In this document: one piece after another, positions 51,191 through 59,698 of the stretch
Layout: every line of letters starts with the position of its first letter
Position numbering within the stretch: position 1 is the stretch's first letter
NCBI GenBank assembly: GCA_035650215.1
Contig: DASRIC010000042.1
Coordinates: forward strand, 1-64,000
Direction: 5' to 3'
Length of the DNA: 64,000 nucleotides
Source: JACVRW01 sp035650215
Lineage (GTDB): Bacteria; Actinomycetota; Thermoleophilia; Solirubrobacterales; Thermoleophilaceae
The notes under the pieces: model-generated
What the model was told of the DNA's origin: nothing
Seen by the model: only the letters and a program-made list of their open reading frames with translations
The model's database searches: none
Position numbers and translations under genes: made by a program

Positions 51191-52327
51191 GTGTCCGTGA
51201 GCGCGCGGATGCTGGCCGAGCTGGGCGTGAGGGCGGGCCACGAGATCGTGGCGCTCGATCGCTTCGGCGATCTCGACCTGCAGCAGCTCTGCCCGAGCGT
51301 CTCCGTGCTGCGCGACCTCGGCGGCCAGGGAGGAATGGCGGCGCTGGTTGACGCGGCGGAGCGGATCGCGGCGCCCAGTGTGATCTACGGCGCGGGCCTG
51401 GAGAACCGGCCGGACCTCGTGGCCCGGCTTGCGTCGGGCAGGACACTGCTCGGGTGCGCGGGCGAGACGCTCGAGCGCGTGCGCGACCCTGCCGCGCTCG
51501 CCGGCTCGCTCCGCTCGGCCGGCCTCGCCTACCCGACGACGTTCGTGGCCGCCGACGCGCCGGGGCTGGCGGACCGCTCCCGGCGCTGGCTGCGCAAGCC
51601 GGTTCGCGGCGGCGGCGGACGCGGCGTTCGCGACTGGCGCGGCGGCGCGCTCGACGGCGAGCTGATCGTGCAGGAGCGGGTCGCGGGGCTCGCCTGCTCG
51701 GCCGCGGCGGTCGCCGACGGGCGCTCGGCCGTGCTGCTGGGCGTGAGCGAGCAGCTGATCGGGCGGCGCTCGCTGGGCGCTCGCGGGTACGCCTGGTGCG
51801 GCAACCTCGTGCCGGCGCGGCTCGGCGAGCCCGAGCAGGAGGGGCTCGCCCAGGCGGCGCGGGCGGTCTGCGCGCACCTGGCGTCGGCATTCGCGCTGCG
51901 CGGGCTGTTCGGCGTGGACCTCGTGTGGGACGGCGAGCGCGCCTGGGTGGTCGAGGTCAACCCCCGCCCCACGGCATCGCTCGAATCCATCGAGGCGGCA
52001 TACGGGGTGAGCTCCTTCTCCGCGCACCTCGACGGCTGCGCCGGGCGCCTGCCCGCCATCGCCTCTGACCGCATGCCGAGCCGGGCGGCCGGCAAGGCGG
52101 TCCTGTTCGCCACTCGCGACCTGCGCGTCGGCGACACCCGCGCCTGGCCGGCGCGCGGCGTCCGCGACGTGCCGCACCCGGACGAGCCCATCGCCGCCGG
52201 CCATCCGGTCTGCACGCTCGTCTCGGTGCAGGAGTCCGCGGAGGCGGTGCTCGCCGACCTCGACGCGCGCGCTGCCGCGCTGCGCGCCGACCTCGGTGAC
52301 CGCGCCGGGCTCCGGGTGCCCGGCTGA
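51191..52327 (+). CDS. ATP-grasp protein of the H4MPT cluster
   Basis: An ATP-grasp ligase of about 380 residues: ELGVRAGHEIVALDRFGDLDL at the start, RRWLRKPVRGGGGRGVRDW as the phosphate loop near residue 140, and GVDLVWDGERAWVVEVNPRP near 240 with the Mg ligands. Ligases of this type recur in methylotroph H4MPT clusters, role unassigned. The start is unclear: a GTG at 51191 is used, yet the predicted first strand (PILVVSVSA) lies partly before it, so translation may begin at a CTG overlapping the previous stop. Cytoplasmic. Confidence 0.8.
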   Translation: MSVSARMLAELGVRAGHEIVALDRFGDLDLQQLCPSVSVLRDLGGQGGMAALVDAAERIAAPSVIYGAGLENRPDLVARLASGRTLLGCAGETLERVRDPAALAGSLRSAGLAYPTTFVAADAPGLADRSRRWLRKPVRGGGGRGVRDWRGGALDGELIVQERVAGLACSAAAVADGRSAVLLGVSEQLIGRRSLGARGYAWCGNLVPARLGEPEQEGLAQAARAVCAHLASAFALRGLFGVDLVWDGERAWVVEVNPRPTASLESIEAAYGVSSFSAHLDGCAGRLPAIASDRMPSRAAGKAVLFATRDLRVGDTRAWPARGVRDVPHPDEPIAAGHPVCTLVSVQESAEAVLADLDARAAALRADLGDRAGLRVPG

Positions 52328-52351
52328 CGGGCCTATGCTCCGGCGCGAATC

Positions 52352-53302
52352 GTGACGCTCTCACTCAACGATCGCGCTCGGGCGCTCGCCGACGGCCTGG
52401 CGGCCGACGCCGACGCGCTGCGCCTGACGGTCACCATGCTGCCGAACGGCTCGCGGGTGATCGACTGCGGCAGCGCCGTCTCGGGAGGCCTCGAGGCCGG
52501 GCGGCGCTTCGCGGAGATCTGCATGGCGGGCCTGGGCACGGTGTCGTTCGCGCCGCTCGTGATCGAGGGCCGCTGGCTTCCCGGGCTCACTGTGGTCACC
52601 GACCGCCCGGCGCTGGCGTGCCTCGCGTCGCAATACGCGGGCTGGCGCCTGGACCCCGAGGACTACTTCGCGATCGCCAGCGGGCCGGGCCGCGCGCTGA
52701 TCCGGGCCGAGGACCTCTACGACGACCTCGAGGTCGACGAGCGCTCTCAGCACGCCGTGCTGTGCCTCGAGACCCGCGATGCTCCCCCGCAGGAGGTCGC
52801 CGACTACGTAGCCGAGAAGGCGGGCGTGGCCGCTGCGGAATTGACCCTGCTGTTCGCTCCGACCGCGAGCCTTGCGGGCAGCGTGCAGGTGGCCGCGCGC
52901 GTGGTTGAGACCGCGCTCCACAAGCTGCACGAGCTCGAGTTCGACGTCGGACGGGTGGTGAGCGGTTTCGGGAGCTGCCCGCTGCCGCCCGTGGCGCGAA
53001 AAGACCCCGAGGCAATCGGTCGCACCAACGACGCCGTGCTGTACGGCGGCCAGGTGGAGCTCACCGTGGACGCGACCGACGAGGAGCTCGAGGCGGTGGC
53101 GCCGCGCCTCCCGTCCTCGGCCTCGGACGACTACGGCGAGCCGTTCGGCACCGTGCTGGAGGCGGCGAACTGGGACTTCTACGAGATCGATCCGCTGCTC
53201 TTCAGCCCGGCCGAGGTGCGCCTGGTGAGCGTGGCCAGCGGGCGCAGCTTTCACGCCGGGGGCGTGAACCTGGGCGTGCTCGAGCGGTCCTTCCGGGGAT
53301 GA
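52352..53302 (+). CDS. mch: Methenyl-H4MPT cyclohydrolase
   Basis: A 316-residue enzyme that hydrolyses methenyl-H4MPT to formyl-H4MPT. Family motifs: RVIDCGSAVSGGLEAGRRFAEICMAGLG, ASQYAGWRLDPEDYFAIASGPGRAL near residue 95, VVETALHKLHELEFDVGRVVSGFGSCPLPPV near 195, and YGGQVELTVDA. Length equals the family norm. GTG start. Its stop overlaps the DUF447 gene. It links Fae and methylene-H4MPT dehydrogenase to the Fhc complex. Confidence 0.94.
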   Translation: MTLSLNDRARALADGLAADADALRLTVTMLPNGSRVIDCGSAVSGGLEAGRRFAEICMAGLGTVSFAPLVIEGRWLPGLTVVTDRPALACLASQYAGWRLDPEDYFAIASGPGRALIRAEDLYDDLEVDERSQHAVLCLETRDAPPQEVADYVAEKAGVAAAELTLLFAPTASLAGSVQVAARVVETALHKLHELEFDVGRVVSGFGSCPLPPVARKDPEAIGRTNDAVLYGGQVELTVDATDEELEAVAPRLPSSASDDYGEPFGTVLEAANWDFYEIDPLLFSPAEVRLVSVASGRSFHAGGVNLGVLERSFRG

Positions 53303-53880
53303 GCGACCGCCCCTCCGGCGCAGCGATCATCGAGACCGTGACCACCACGATCAACCCGGATGGGACGGTCAACTGCGCCGCGATGGGGGTGCAGTGGGGA
53401 GACGACGTGATCGTGATCAAGCCCTTCCCCTCCACCCGCACGCTGCGCAACCTGGAGGCCACGGGCGCGGCGGTGGTCAACCTCACCGACGACATCCTGC
53501 TGTTCACGCAGGCCGCTCTGGGCGACCCGCAGCCGCCCACGCGCCCGGCCGCCACGGTCGACGGGGCGGTGCTGACGGACGCCTGTTCCTGGCGTGAGGT
53601 CACGGTCGAGGCGATCGACGCTCGCGGGCCCCGCGCCCGGGTGACCACGCGAGTCGTGGACCACGGGAGGGGTCGCGAGTTCCTCGGCTTCAACCGCGCC
53701 TGTCACGCGGTGCTCGAGGCATCGATCGTCGCCTCGCGGGCGCGCCTGCTGCCCGCCGAGGAGATCCGCCTGGAGCTCGCCCGCCTCCAGGTGCTCGTGG
53801 ACAAGACGGCGGGACCGCGGGAGCGGGAGGCGATGGAGCTCGTGCGGCGGCGCGTGCGCGCCGCGGTGGGCGGCGCATGA
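53299..53880 (+). CDS. DUF447 protein of the H4MPT cluster
   Basis: A 193-residue protein of the DUF447 family, with a flavin-reductase-like split barrel: IIETVTTTINPDGTVNCAAMGVQW at the start, VIKPFPSTRTLRNLEATG, and RGREFLGFNRACHAVLEASIVASR near residue 115. It occurs in most H4MPT clusters of bacteria and archaea. A flavin-linked reduction or a binding role in cofactor synthesis is suspected. Overlaps mch before it and the RFAP synthase gene after it by four bases each. Confidence 0.85.
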   Translation: MSDRPSGAAIIETVTTTINPDGTVNCAAMGVQWGDDVIVIKPFPSTRTLRNLEATGAAVVNLTDDILLFTQAALGDPQPPTRPAATVDGAVLTDACSWREVTVEAIDARGPRARVTTRVVDHGRGREFLGFNRACHAVLEASIVASRARLLPAEEIRLELARLQVLVDKTAGPREREAMELVRRRVRAAVGGA

Positions 53881-54818
53881 CGTCCGTCCGAGTGGAGGCG
53901 CCCGCGCGCCTGCACATGGGCATGCTCGACGCCGCCGGCGGCGCCACGCGGCGCTTCGGCGGGCTGGGCGCCGCGCTCAGCCGTCCCGCGGCGATCGTCG
54001 AGGCGCGCCCGAGCGACGACGTGACCACCGAGGGCCCGGATGCCGAGCGGGCGCTGGCAGTCGCCCATCGCGCCCGGGAGGCCCTCGGCCTCTCCGGCGG
54101 CGTCCATGTGCGCGTGACCGAGGCGATCCCGCCGCACGTGGGCCTTGGCTCCGGGACCAAGCTCGCGCTCGCCGTGACGGCCGCCGTGGCCGCGCTCGCC
54201 GGACGGGCCCCGGACCCGGTCACGATCGCTCGCGCCGCCGGGCGCGGCGCCCGCTCCGCGGTCGGCCTGTGGACGTTTGCGCTCGGCGGGCTCGTCGTGG
54301 AGGGCGGCAGGCTCCCCGGCGTGGAGCGCCCGGCGCCGTTGCTGGCTCGCCACGCGATGCCCGGCGAGTGGCGCTGCGTGCTCGTGATCCCCGAGGCCGA
54401 GCCAGGACTCTCCGGCCACGCGGAGGAGGAGGCGTTCGGGGAGCTGCGCCCGGACACGGGGCGCGCCGCGCTGATCGCGCAGCTGGTGCTCACTTCGCTG
54501 CTGCCCGGGCTCGCGGAGGGCGACCTCGCCGAGTTCGGCGACGCGCTCACACAGGTGCAGCGGCTCGTCGGCGAGTCGTTCGCCTCGGTTCAGGGCGGCG
54601 TCTACCACCCGCGTGCGGGCGACCTCGTGGCGGCGCTGCTCCGGCTCGGGGCGGCCGGCGCGGGCCAGAGCTCGTGGGGGCCGGCCGTCTACGGGATCGT
54701 CGGAGACGCGCAGGCGGGGAGCGAGCTGGCTCGCGGGATAGAGGCCGAGCTGGGCGGCGCGGGGAGCGTCCACGTGGTGGGCTTCGACAACCGCGGCGCG
54801 CGGGTGGAGGCGAAATGA
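53877..54818 (+). CDS. mptG: Beta-ribofuranosylaminobenzene 5'-phosphate synthase
   Basis: A 313-residue GHMP-kinase-fold enzyme that joins 4-hydroxybenzoate-type precursor and PRPP, the first committed step of H4MPT synthesis. Family signs: VEAPARLHMGMLDAAGGATRRFGGLG, PPHVGLGSGTKLALAV as the glycine-rich loop near residue 88, and GRGARSAVGLWTFALGGLVVEGG near 125. The C-terminal QSSWGPAVYGIVG is typical. Overlapping starts on both sides show strong coupling. Confidence 0.92.
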   Translation: MTSVRVEAPARLHMGMLDAAGGATRRFGGLGAALSRPAAIVEARPSDDVTTEGPDAERALAVAHRAREALGLSGGVHVRVTEAIPPHVGLGSGTKLALAVTAAVAALAGRAPDPVTIARAAGRGARSAVGLWTFALGGLVVEGGRLPGVERPAPLLARHAMPGEWRCVLVIPEAEPGLSGHAEEEAFGELRPDTGRAALIAQLVLTSLLPGLAEGDLAEFGDALTQVQRLVGESFASVQGGVYHPRAGDLVAALLRLGAAGAGQSSWGPAVYGIVGDAQAGSELARGIEAELGGAGSVHVVGFDNRGARVEAK

Positions 54819-55519
54819 GGCTCCTCGTGAGCGTCGTCGACGCCGACGAGGCCCGCCTGGCGGTGGACGCCGGCGTGGACATCATCGACGTGAAGAACCC
54901 GGCCGAGGGCGCCCTGGGCGCGCCCGCCCCCGGCGTGCTCGCGCGCGTGCGCGAGGTCGTGCCGCTGGAGCGCCCGCTGAGCGCCGCGCTCGGCGACCTG
55001 CCAGGTCTCCCCGGCACGGCCGCGCTGGCCGCGCTGGGCGCGGCCCGCTCCGGCGCGGAGTACGTGAAGGTGGGGCTGTCGGGTACGCCCGGCACGGACG
55101 AGGCCGTGGCGGTGCTGCGCGCCATGCGCGACGCGGTCGACGGGAGCGCGACCGTGGTCGCCGCCGCCTACGCGGATGCCGAGCGCGTCGCCGGCGGGCC
55201 CCTGCCGCCTGGCGAGGTCGTGGAGGCGGCTCGCCGCGCGGGCGTCGGCGGCTGCCTGCTCGACACCGCGGTCAAGGACGGCCGCGGGCTGTTCGAATGG
55301 CTCACCGCGGAGGCGCTCCAGGCGCTGGTAGGCGAGGCCCACGCCGCCGGCGTCGTGATGGCACTCGCCGGGTCGCTGCGGCTCGAGGACCTGAGCCGGG
55401 TCCGGGCCACGGGCGCCGACATCGCCGGCGTTCGTACCGCCGCCTGCCGCGACGGCCGGCGCACGGCGCCCCTCGACGCGGGGCGAATCGCGCGCCTGCG
55501 CGCGGAGTGCGAGCGCTAG
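54815..55519 (+). CDS. mfnB: (5-formylfuran-3-yl)methyl phosphate synthase
   Basis: A 234-residue TIM-barrel (DUF556) enzyme that makes the furan ring of methanofuran from glyceraldehyde 3-phosphate. It begins MRLLVSVVDADEARLAVDAG, with the catalytic Lys in IIDVKNPAEGALGAP (residue 27), a second Lys in EYVKVGLSG near 88 and a third in LLDTAVKDGRGLFEWL near 155. A phosphate loop, LAGSLRLEDL, lies near 185. Its presence shows the organism makes a methanofuran-type cofactor rather than only H4MPT. ATGA overlap with mptG; last gene before the shared hairpin. Confidence 0.93.
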   Translation: MRLLVSVVDADEARLAVDAGVDIIDVKNPAEGALGAPAPGVLARVREVVPLERPLSAALGDLPGLPGTAALAALGAARSGAEYVKVGLSGTPGTDEAVAVLRAMRDAVDGSATVVAAAYADAERVAGGPLPPGEVVEAARRAGVGGCLLDTAVKDGRGLFEWLTAEALQALVGEAHAAGVVMALAGSLRLEDLSRVRATGADIAGVRTAACRDGRRTAPLDAGRIARLRAECER

Positions 55520-55538
55520 GGCGTCGCCCGCCGCGCAT

Positions 55539-55584
55539 CGAACGTCCCTGACTACCCCCTATAGCGACCAGTCCGGGACGTTCG
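55539..55584. terminator. Bidirectional hairpin between convergent operons
   Basis: CGAACGTCCC at 55539-55548 pairs perfectly with GGGACGTTCG at 55575-55584. Inside, GACT and AGTC can pair after one mismatch, leaving a loop near accccctatagcgacc. It lies between the stop codons of mfnB (plus) and mfnE (minus) and probably ends both transcripts. Confidence 0.75.
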
Positions 55585-55595
55585 CCGCAGGAGGG

Positions 55596-56267
55596 CTAGG
55601 GCGACGCCGCCGCCGTGACCAGCGTCCCGTCGGTGCTGCCCTGCTCGAGCAGCGTCAGTAGCCGGGCGGGCTCGCGGCCGTCGACCAGCCACGCCTCGAC
55701 GCCGGCCGCCCGCAGCGCCTCGGGCAGATATCGGTCGACCCCCTCGGAGCGAAGCTCGGCCAGCTCGTCGACGCTCAGGCGGGCGATCGGCTCGCCGTGC
55801 GGCGGCCAGTCGCGGAAGAGGCCCGCGACCGGCTTCACGAGCACCACGCGCCCCGCCGCGGCGGCACCGGCCACCCAGGCCGCGATCGAGTCGGACGTGA
55901 CCTCCCACGAGGCCGGGAGCGGGTCCGCCGCGAGGAGCGCCGCCGGCAGCAGGATCGGCGTGCGGCCGCGGGCGCCGGCCGCGCGGGCGGCCGTGATGTC
56001 CACGCAGGGAACGCCGCCGGGGATCAGGTCGGACAGCAGCCAGCCAAACTGGTCCATCGCGAGGATCGCCATCCGGTGGGAGGTCTCGGCGTGCAGGGCG
56101 AGACGGGCGTCGTGCTCGCGCACGGCATCCGCGAACGCGCCGCCGCCCGGAATCACGAGCAGCGGGTGACGCTCGCCCGCCTCGCCGATCGTGCGGCACA
56201 GCCTCTCGAGCGCGTCGTCGCCCGCTTCGCGCGCCACGCCGCCGCCGACCTTGACGACGCTCAGCAC
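55596..56267 (-). CDS. mfnE: Amino-acid-kinase-family protein, [5-(aminomethyl)furan-3-yl]methyl phosphate kinase-like
   Basis: A 223-residue kinase fold: VVKVGGGVAREAGDDALERL at the start, VIPGGGAFADAVREHD near residue 45, VTSDSIAAWVAGAA near 130 and VVLVKPVAGLF. MfnE phosphorylates the aminomethylfuran phosphate to the diphosphate used by MfnF. Family match and neighbour mfnF support the role. The GTG overlaps the mfnF stop (GTGCTGA), fixing the start at 56267. Confidence 0.87.
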   Translation of the reverse strand: MLSVVKVGGGVAREAGDDALERLCRTIGEAGERHPLLVIPGGGAFADAVREHDARLALHAETSHRMAILAMDQFGWLLSDLIPGGVPCVDITAARAAGARGRTPILLPAALLAADPLPASWEVTSDSIAAWVAGAAAAGRVVLVKPVAGLFRDWPPHGEPIARLSVDELAELRSEGVDRYLPEALRAAGVEAWLVDGREPARLLTLLEQGSTDGTLVTAAASP

Positions 56268-57265
56268 CGGCGGGCCACGAGCTCGGCGAGCGCGGCGGCG
56301 GGCGCCGCGTCGCGCTCGGCCGCGCTCCAGGGCAGCTCCGCGACGGCGCGCCCCAGGCGCTCGGCTGCCTCTCGCGCCAGGAAGGCCCCCGTGCCGAGCG
56401 GCACCACGGCGGGCTCGCCCTCGAGGCGGTCGCTCACCCGACGCACCGCGGCCTCGATCTGGCCCACCTGCTCCGCGTGCAGGAACGCCGCGATCGCCTC
56501 GATCTCCGCAACCGAGAGCTGCTCCGCGTCGGCGCACACGAGCCGCGCCACGCGCTCGCGTGCGAACTCGAGCGTGGTCGGCCGCCCGTCCGGCGTGGCG
56601 CACGTGTACCCGACCGGCGTGATGTGCCCGAGGATCAGGTGCACGTCCGCGCTGATCGCGAACAGCTCCGACGACACCGGACACCGGCTACCGCGGACCG
56701 GCACCCGCGGGGCGATCGCCGCGAGGTTCGTGCGCAGAGCGCCGCTGTACACCAGCTCGCCGGCCAGCAGCCGGTCGAGGTCGGTGCGCCCGGCGGCCAC
56801 CACCCGCCCGGCGGCGATCGGAATCACGTCGACGGTGGTGCTGCCCACGTCGACCATCAGCGCGTCGGGATCGAGCGCCGCCACCGCGAGCGCGCTCGCG
56901 AGCCAGTTGGCGGCCGCCACCTCGGCTGCGCGCCCACGCGCCACCGCGAACGGGACGAGCTCCCCGTGCGTGGTGAACGCGAGCAGCTCCGCGCCGTCAA
57001 GCGCCTCCTCCGCGGCGTCGAGCACGAACTCCACGCCCTCGCGTTTGGTGCGAAACGCGTCCGAGAGCTCGGCCGTCGTTGTCAGAGCCACGGCCTCCGC
57101 CGGCTCCCGAGCGACGCCGGCCACGACCTCGCGGATCATGGCCGTGAGCGCCTCCCGGTCGCGCCAGACTTCGAACGGCCGCGACAGCGCGCGACGCTCA
57201 TCTCCGCCCAGCCATACGGCCTTCGTGTTCGCACCGCCCACGTCGAGGCCGATCACGCCGCCCAT
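56261..57265 (-). CDS. mfnF: Hydantoinase/ASKHA-fold methanofuran synthase-like protein
   Basis: A 334-residue protein of the H4MPT-linked hydantoinase-like family. An actin-type phosphate loop, GLDVGGANTKAVWL, opens it, a second, MVDVGSTTVDVIPI, lies near residue 130, and VPLGTGAFLAREAAERLG lies near 290. MfnF couples the furan diphosphate to tyramine-glutamate in archaea; in bacteria the amine side chain is poly-glutamate on a tyrosine core. Translationally coupled to mfnE. The start ATG is 18 bases from the divergent HisA-like gene. Confidence 0.87.
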   Translation of the reverse strand: MGGVIGLDVGGANTKAVWLGGDERRALSRPFEVWRDREALTAMIREVVAGVAREPAEAVALTTTAELSDAFRTKREGVEFVLDAAEEALDGAELLAFTTHGELVPFAVARGRAAEVAAANWLASALAVAALDPDALMVDVGSTTVDVIPIAAGRVVAAGRTDLDRLLAGELVYSGALRTNLAAIAPRVPVRGSRCPVSSELFAISADVHLILGHITPVGYTCATPDGRPTTLEFARERVARLVCADAEQLSVAEIEAIAAFLHAEQVGQIEAAVRRVSDRLEGEPAVVPLGTGAFLAREAAERLGRAVAELPWSAAERDAAPAAALAELVARRC

Positions 57266-57283
57266 CAGCGACCCTGCGTGGCC

Positions 57284-58084
57284 ATGCGAGTGATCCCGGT
57301 CATCGATCTCAAGGGCGGTGTGGCCGTGCACGCCGTGCGCGGGGAGCGCGAACGCTACCGCCCGCTGCGCAGCCGACTCGTCGCCGGCTCCGACCCGGTT
57401 CGGATCGCTCGCGCGTTCAGCGGCGAGCTCGGACTCGAGGATCTCTACGTCGCCGACCTCGACGCGATCGCCGGCGGGCCGCCCAATGCCGAGGCGCTGG
57501 CCGCCTTGGGGCGCGAGGCGCGGGTCATGGTCGACGCCGGCGTGACCGATCCCGCCGCGGCCCGCTCGTTGCTCGAAGTCGGCGCGGCACGCGTGGTGAT
57601 CGGCACCGAGACGCTCGCGGGCGCGGCTGCGCTCGGGCGGCTGGTGGGCCTCCCCCATGTGCTCAGCCTCGACCTCCGCGGCGGCCGCCTCCTCTCGCCG
57701 GACCCCGTGCTTGCCCGGCTCGGTGCCGCCCAGGCGCTGGCCCGCATGGCGCCCGCCGGCATGTGTGAGGTGATCGTGCTCGACCTCGAGCGGGTCGGAT
57801 CAGGTGCGGGCCCGCAGCTCGAGCTGATCGGCGAGCTCAGCTCGCGCTTCCCGGACCTCGAGCTGCTGGCCGGCGGCGGCGTGCGCGACCTCGCCGACCT
57901 CCGCGCCCTCGACAAGGCCGGGGCGGCGGGCGCGCTCCTGGCCACCGCCCTGCACCGCGGCGCGATCGGCCCGTCCGAGCTGCGCGCGCTCAGCCGACCA
58001 GCGTCTCCAGGTGCTCCGCCAGCGCAGCCGCCACGTCCACGCCGGTGGCCCGCTCCACGCCCTGCCAGCCGGGGATCCCGTTGA
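57284..58084 (+). CDS. HisA-like barrel protein of the H4MPT cluster
   Basis: A 266-residue HisA/HisF-family half-barrel pair: VIPVIDLKGGVAVHAVRGERERY, LEDLYVADLDAIAGG, ARVMVDAGVTDPAA, and AGGGVRDLADLRAL near residue 200. It keeps the two phosphate loops of HisA, but the context is H4MPT synthesis, and HisA homologues occur in such clusters without a role in histidine synthesis. The last 95 bases overlap the convergent RimK-like gene, and the tail (from about residue 235) is Pro/Arg-rich and probably just read-through of that overlap. Confidence 0.82.
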   Translation: MRVIPVIDLKGGVAVHAVRGERERYRPLRSRLVAGSDPVRIARAFSGELGLEDLYVADLDAIAGGPPNAEALAALGREARVMVDAGVTDPAAARSLLEVGAARVVIGTETLAGAAALGRLVGLPHVLSLDLRGGRLLSPDPVLARLGAAQALARMAPAGMCEVIVLDLERVGSGAGPQLELIGELSSRFPDLELLAGGGVRDLADLRALDKAGAAGALLATALHRGAIGPSELRALSRPASPGAPPAQPPRPRRWPAPRPASRGSR

Positions 58085-58877
58085 CCTCGAGCACGTAGTC
58101 GCGCCCGTCGGGCACGCGCAGCAGGTCCACGCCGGCGTAGTCGACGCCCAGCGCGGCCGCGGCCAGCCCGGCCAGGCGCTCCTGCTCAGCGCCGAGCTGA
58201 ACCGGGCGCGCGCTCCCGCCGCGCGCGAGGTTCGTGCGCCAGCCCTCGCCGCTCCGCTCGATCGCCGCCACAACCCGTTCGCCCATCACCAGCGCGCGCA
58301 CGTCGCGGCCCGCGTGCGGCAGTGCCTCCTGCAGGTAGTACACGGCGCGCTCGAGCTCGAGCGCGCGGAACACCCGCTCCGCGACGTCGTGATCGTCCAC
58401 GCGCACCATGCCCACCCCCATCGACCCGAACAGCGGCTTAACGATCACGTCGCCGCCAAGCTCGGCGAGGGCCTCCCGGGCGTCGGCGGGCCGCTCGCAG
58501 GCGATCGTGCGGGGCGTGGGCAGTCCGGCGCGCGCGAGCAGTGCGGATGCGAGGAACTTGTCGACGGTCCGCTCGACGGCGTGCGCGCTGTTGACCGCGC
58601 GAACGCCGCGGGCCGCGAGCGCATGGAGGGCGTCGACGCGGAACACGACCTGCTCGAGCGAGCCGCGCGGGATCCCGCGCACGAGCACGACGTCGCAGTC
58701 GTGCAGCGCGACCTCGCGCGAGCGCACGCCCACCGCGCTCCCGACGCTCCCCACCATCCGCGTGACCGGCGCGAAGGCGCATTCGTGGCCGCGCGCCGTG
58801 AGCGCCCGCTCCAGGCGGCCGGCATGCCAGCCGCCGGTCGAGCCGAGCACAGCCACGCGCAGCCGGCGCCCGTTCAC
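57990..58877 (-). CDS. RimK/MptN-like ATP-grasp glutamate ligase
   Basis: A 295-residue ATP-grasp ligase of the RimK type: VAVLGSTGGWHAGRLERAL, KFLASALLARAGLPTPRTI, VIVKPLFGSMGVGMVRV near residue 145 and GVDYAGVDLLRVPDGRDYVLEVNGIPGW near 245. Relatives add glutamate to tetrahydromethanopterin, F420 or methanofuran. It lies five bases after fhcC on the same strand, so it probably adds glutamates to methanofuran or H4MPT in this pathway. Confidence 0.85.
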   Translation of the reverse strand: MNGRRLRVAVLGSTGGWHAGRLERALTARGHECAFAPVTRMVGSVGSAVGVRSREVALHDCDVVLVRGIPRGSLEQVVFRVDALHALAARGVRAVNSAHAVERTVDKFLASALLARAGLPTPRTIACERPADAREALAELGGDVIVKPLFGSMGVGMVRVDDHDVAERVFRALELERAVYYLQEALPHAGRDVRALVMGERVVAAIERSGEGWRTNLARGGSARPVQLGAEQERLAGLAAAALGVDYAGVDLLRVPDGRDYVLEVNGIPGWQGVERATGVDVAAALAEHLETLVG

Positions 58878-58882
58878 GGCGC

Positions 58883-59698
58883 TCAGCCGCCGGATTCGAG
58901 GATGAGGAGCTCGCCGCGGCGCAACTCCAGGCCGTCACCGCTCCAGCGCGCGTAGCGGCCCTCGACCTGCTCGTCGGCCAGCGGCAGGCCCAGCTCGCGC
59001 AGGTGGCGCAGGTAGAGGCGAAGGAAGGGCGGGCGGTACGAGCACGCGTAGGCGAAGGTGGGCAGCGGAGTGAGCTCCGACATCGCCGCGATCGTGCCCC
59101 GGCGCATGCCCGCTCCGGGCCGCGCGCCCACGGCGCCGAGGGCCACGATCGTGCCGGCCAGCATGCGCAGCCCCGCGGCCTCCCCCACGCTCCCCGCGAC
59201 CGCGATCAGCCCGCGCCGCAGGCCGGCGCCGACCTGGTCGCCCGCGTTGCCGTGGACGAGGATCTCGCCGCCGCGCATTCCCGCTCGCTCGCCCGGCGGG
59301 GCGGCGCCGAGCTGCTGCCCGGCGGAGCCGCGCACCACGAGCCGGCCACCGCGCATGGCGGTGCCCGCGAAGTCGCCAACGTCGCCCTCAACCACCAGCT
59401 CGCCGCCGCGCATCTCCGCGCCGGTGTGCATCCCGGCATCGCCCGCGACGATCAGCCTCCCGCCGGTCATGCCCGCCCCGATGAGCTTGACGCGCCGCAG
59501 GTCGCCCTCGACGCGCACCTCCTCGTCGCCGTCGCCGGAGACGGCGAAGAGGTCGGCCAGCCGCTCCCGCCGGTTGCCGTGCCAGACCGGGAGCGCCTCG
59601 ACCTCGGCGCGCCCGAGGCCGGCGAGGCGGTCTGGGCTGAGGCCCTCGACCTCGAGCGGCACCGCCGGCTGCTCCCGGAGGCTGAGCTTGAGCGGCAT
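58883..59698 (-). CDS. fhcC: Formyltransferase/hydrolase complex subunit C
   Basis: A 271-residue parallel beta-helix subunit with repeating glycine-rich GG-x-L/I-V/I turns from about 60 to 200 (MTGGRLIVAGDAGMHTGAEM, MRGGELVVEGDVG, MRGGRLVVRG). The last 60 residues form a helical cap. It is homologous to FwdC, lacks redox sites and holds the complex together. Its ATG overlaps the fhcD stop. Order fhcB-A-D-C matches Methylorubrum. Confidence 0.93.
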   Translation of the reverse strand: MPLKLSLREQPAVPLEVEGLSPDRLAGLGRAEVEALPVWHGNRRERLADLFAVSGDGDEEVRVEGDLRRVKLIGAGMTGGRLIVAGDAGMHTGAEMRGGELVVEGDVGDFAGTAMRGGRLVVRGSAGQQLGAAPPGERAGMRGGEILVHGNAGDQVGAGLRRGLIAVAGSVGEAAGLRMLAGTIVALGAVGARPGAGMRRGTIAAMSELTPLPTFAYACSYRPPFLRLYLRHLRELGLPLADEQVEGRYARWSGDGLELRRGELLILESGG

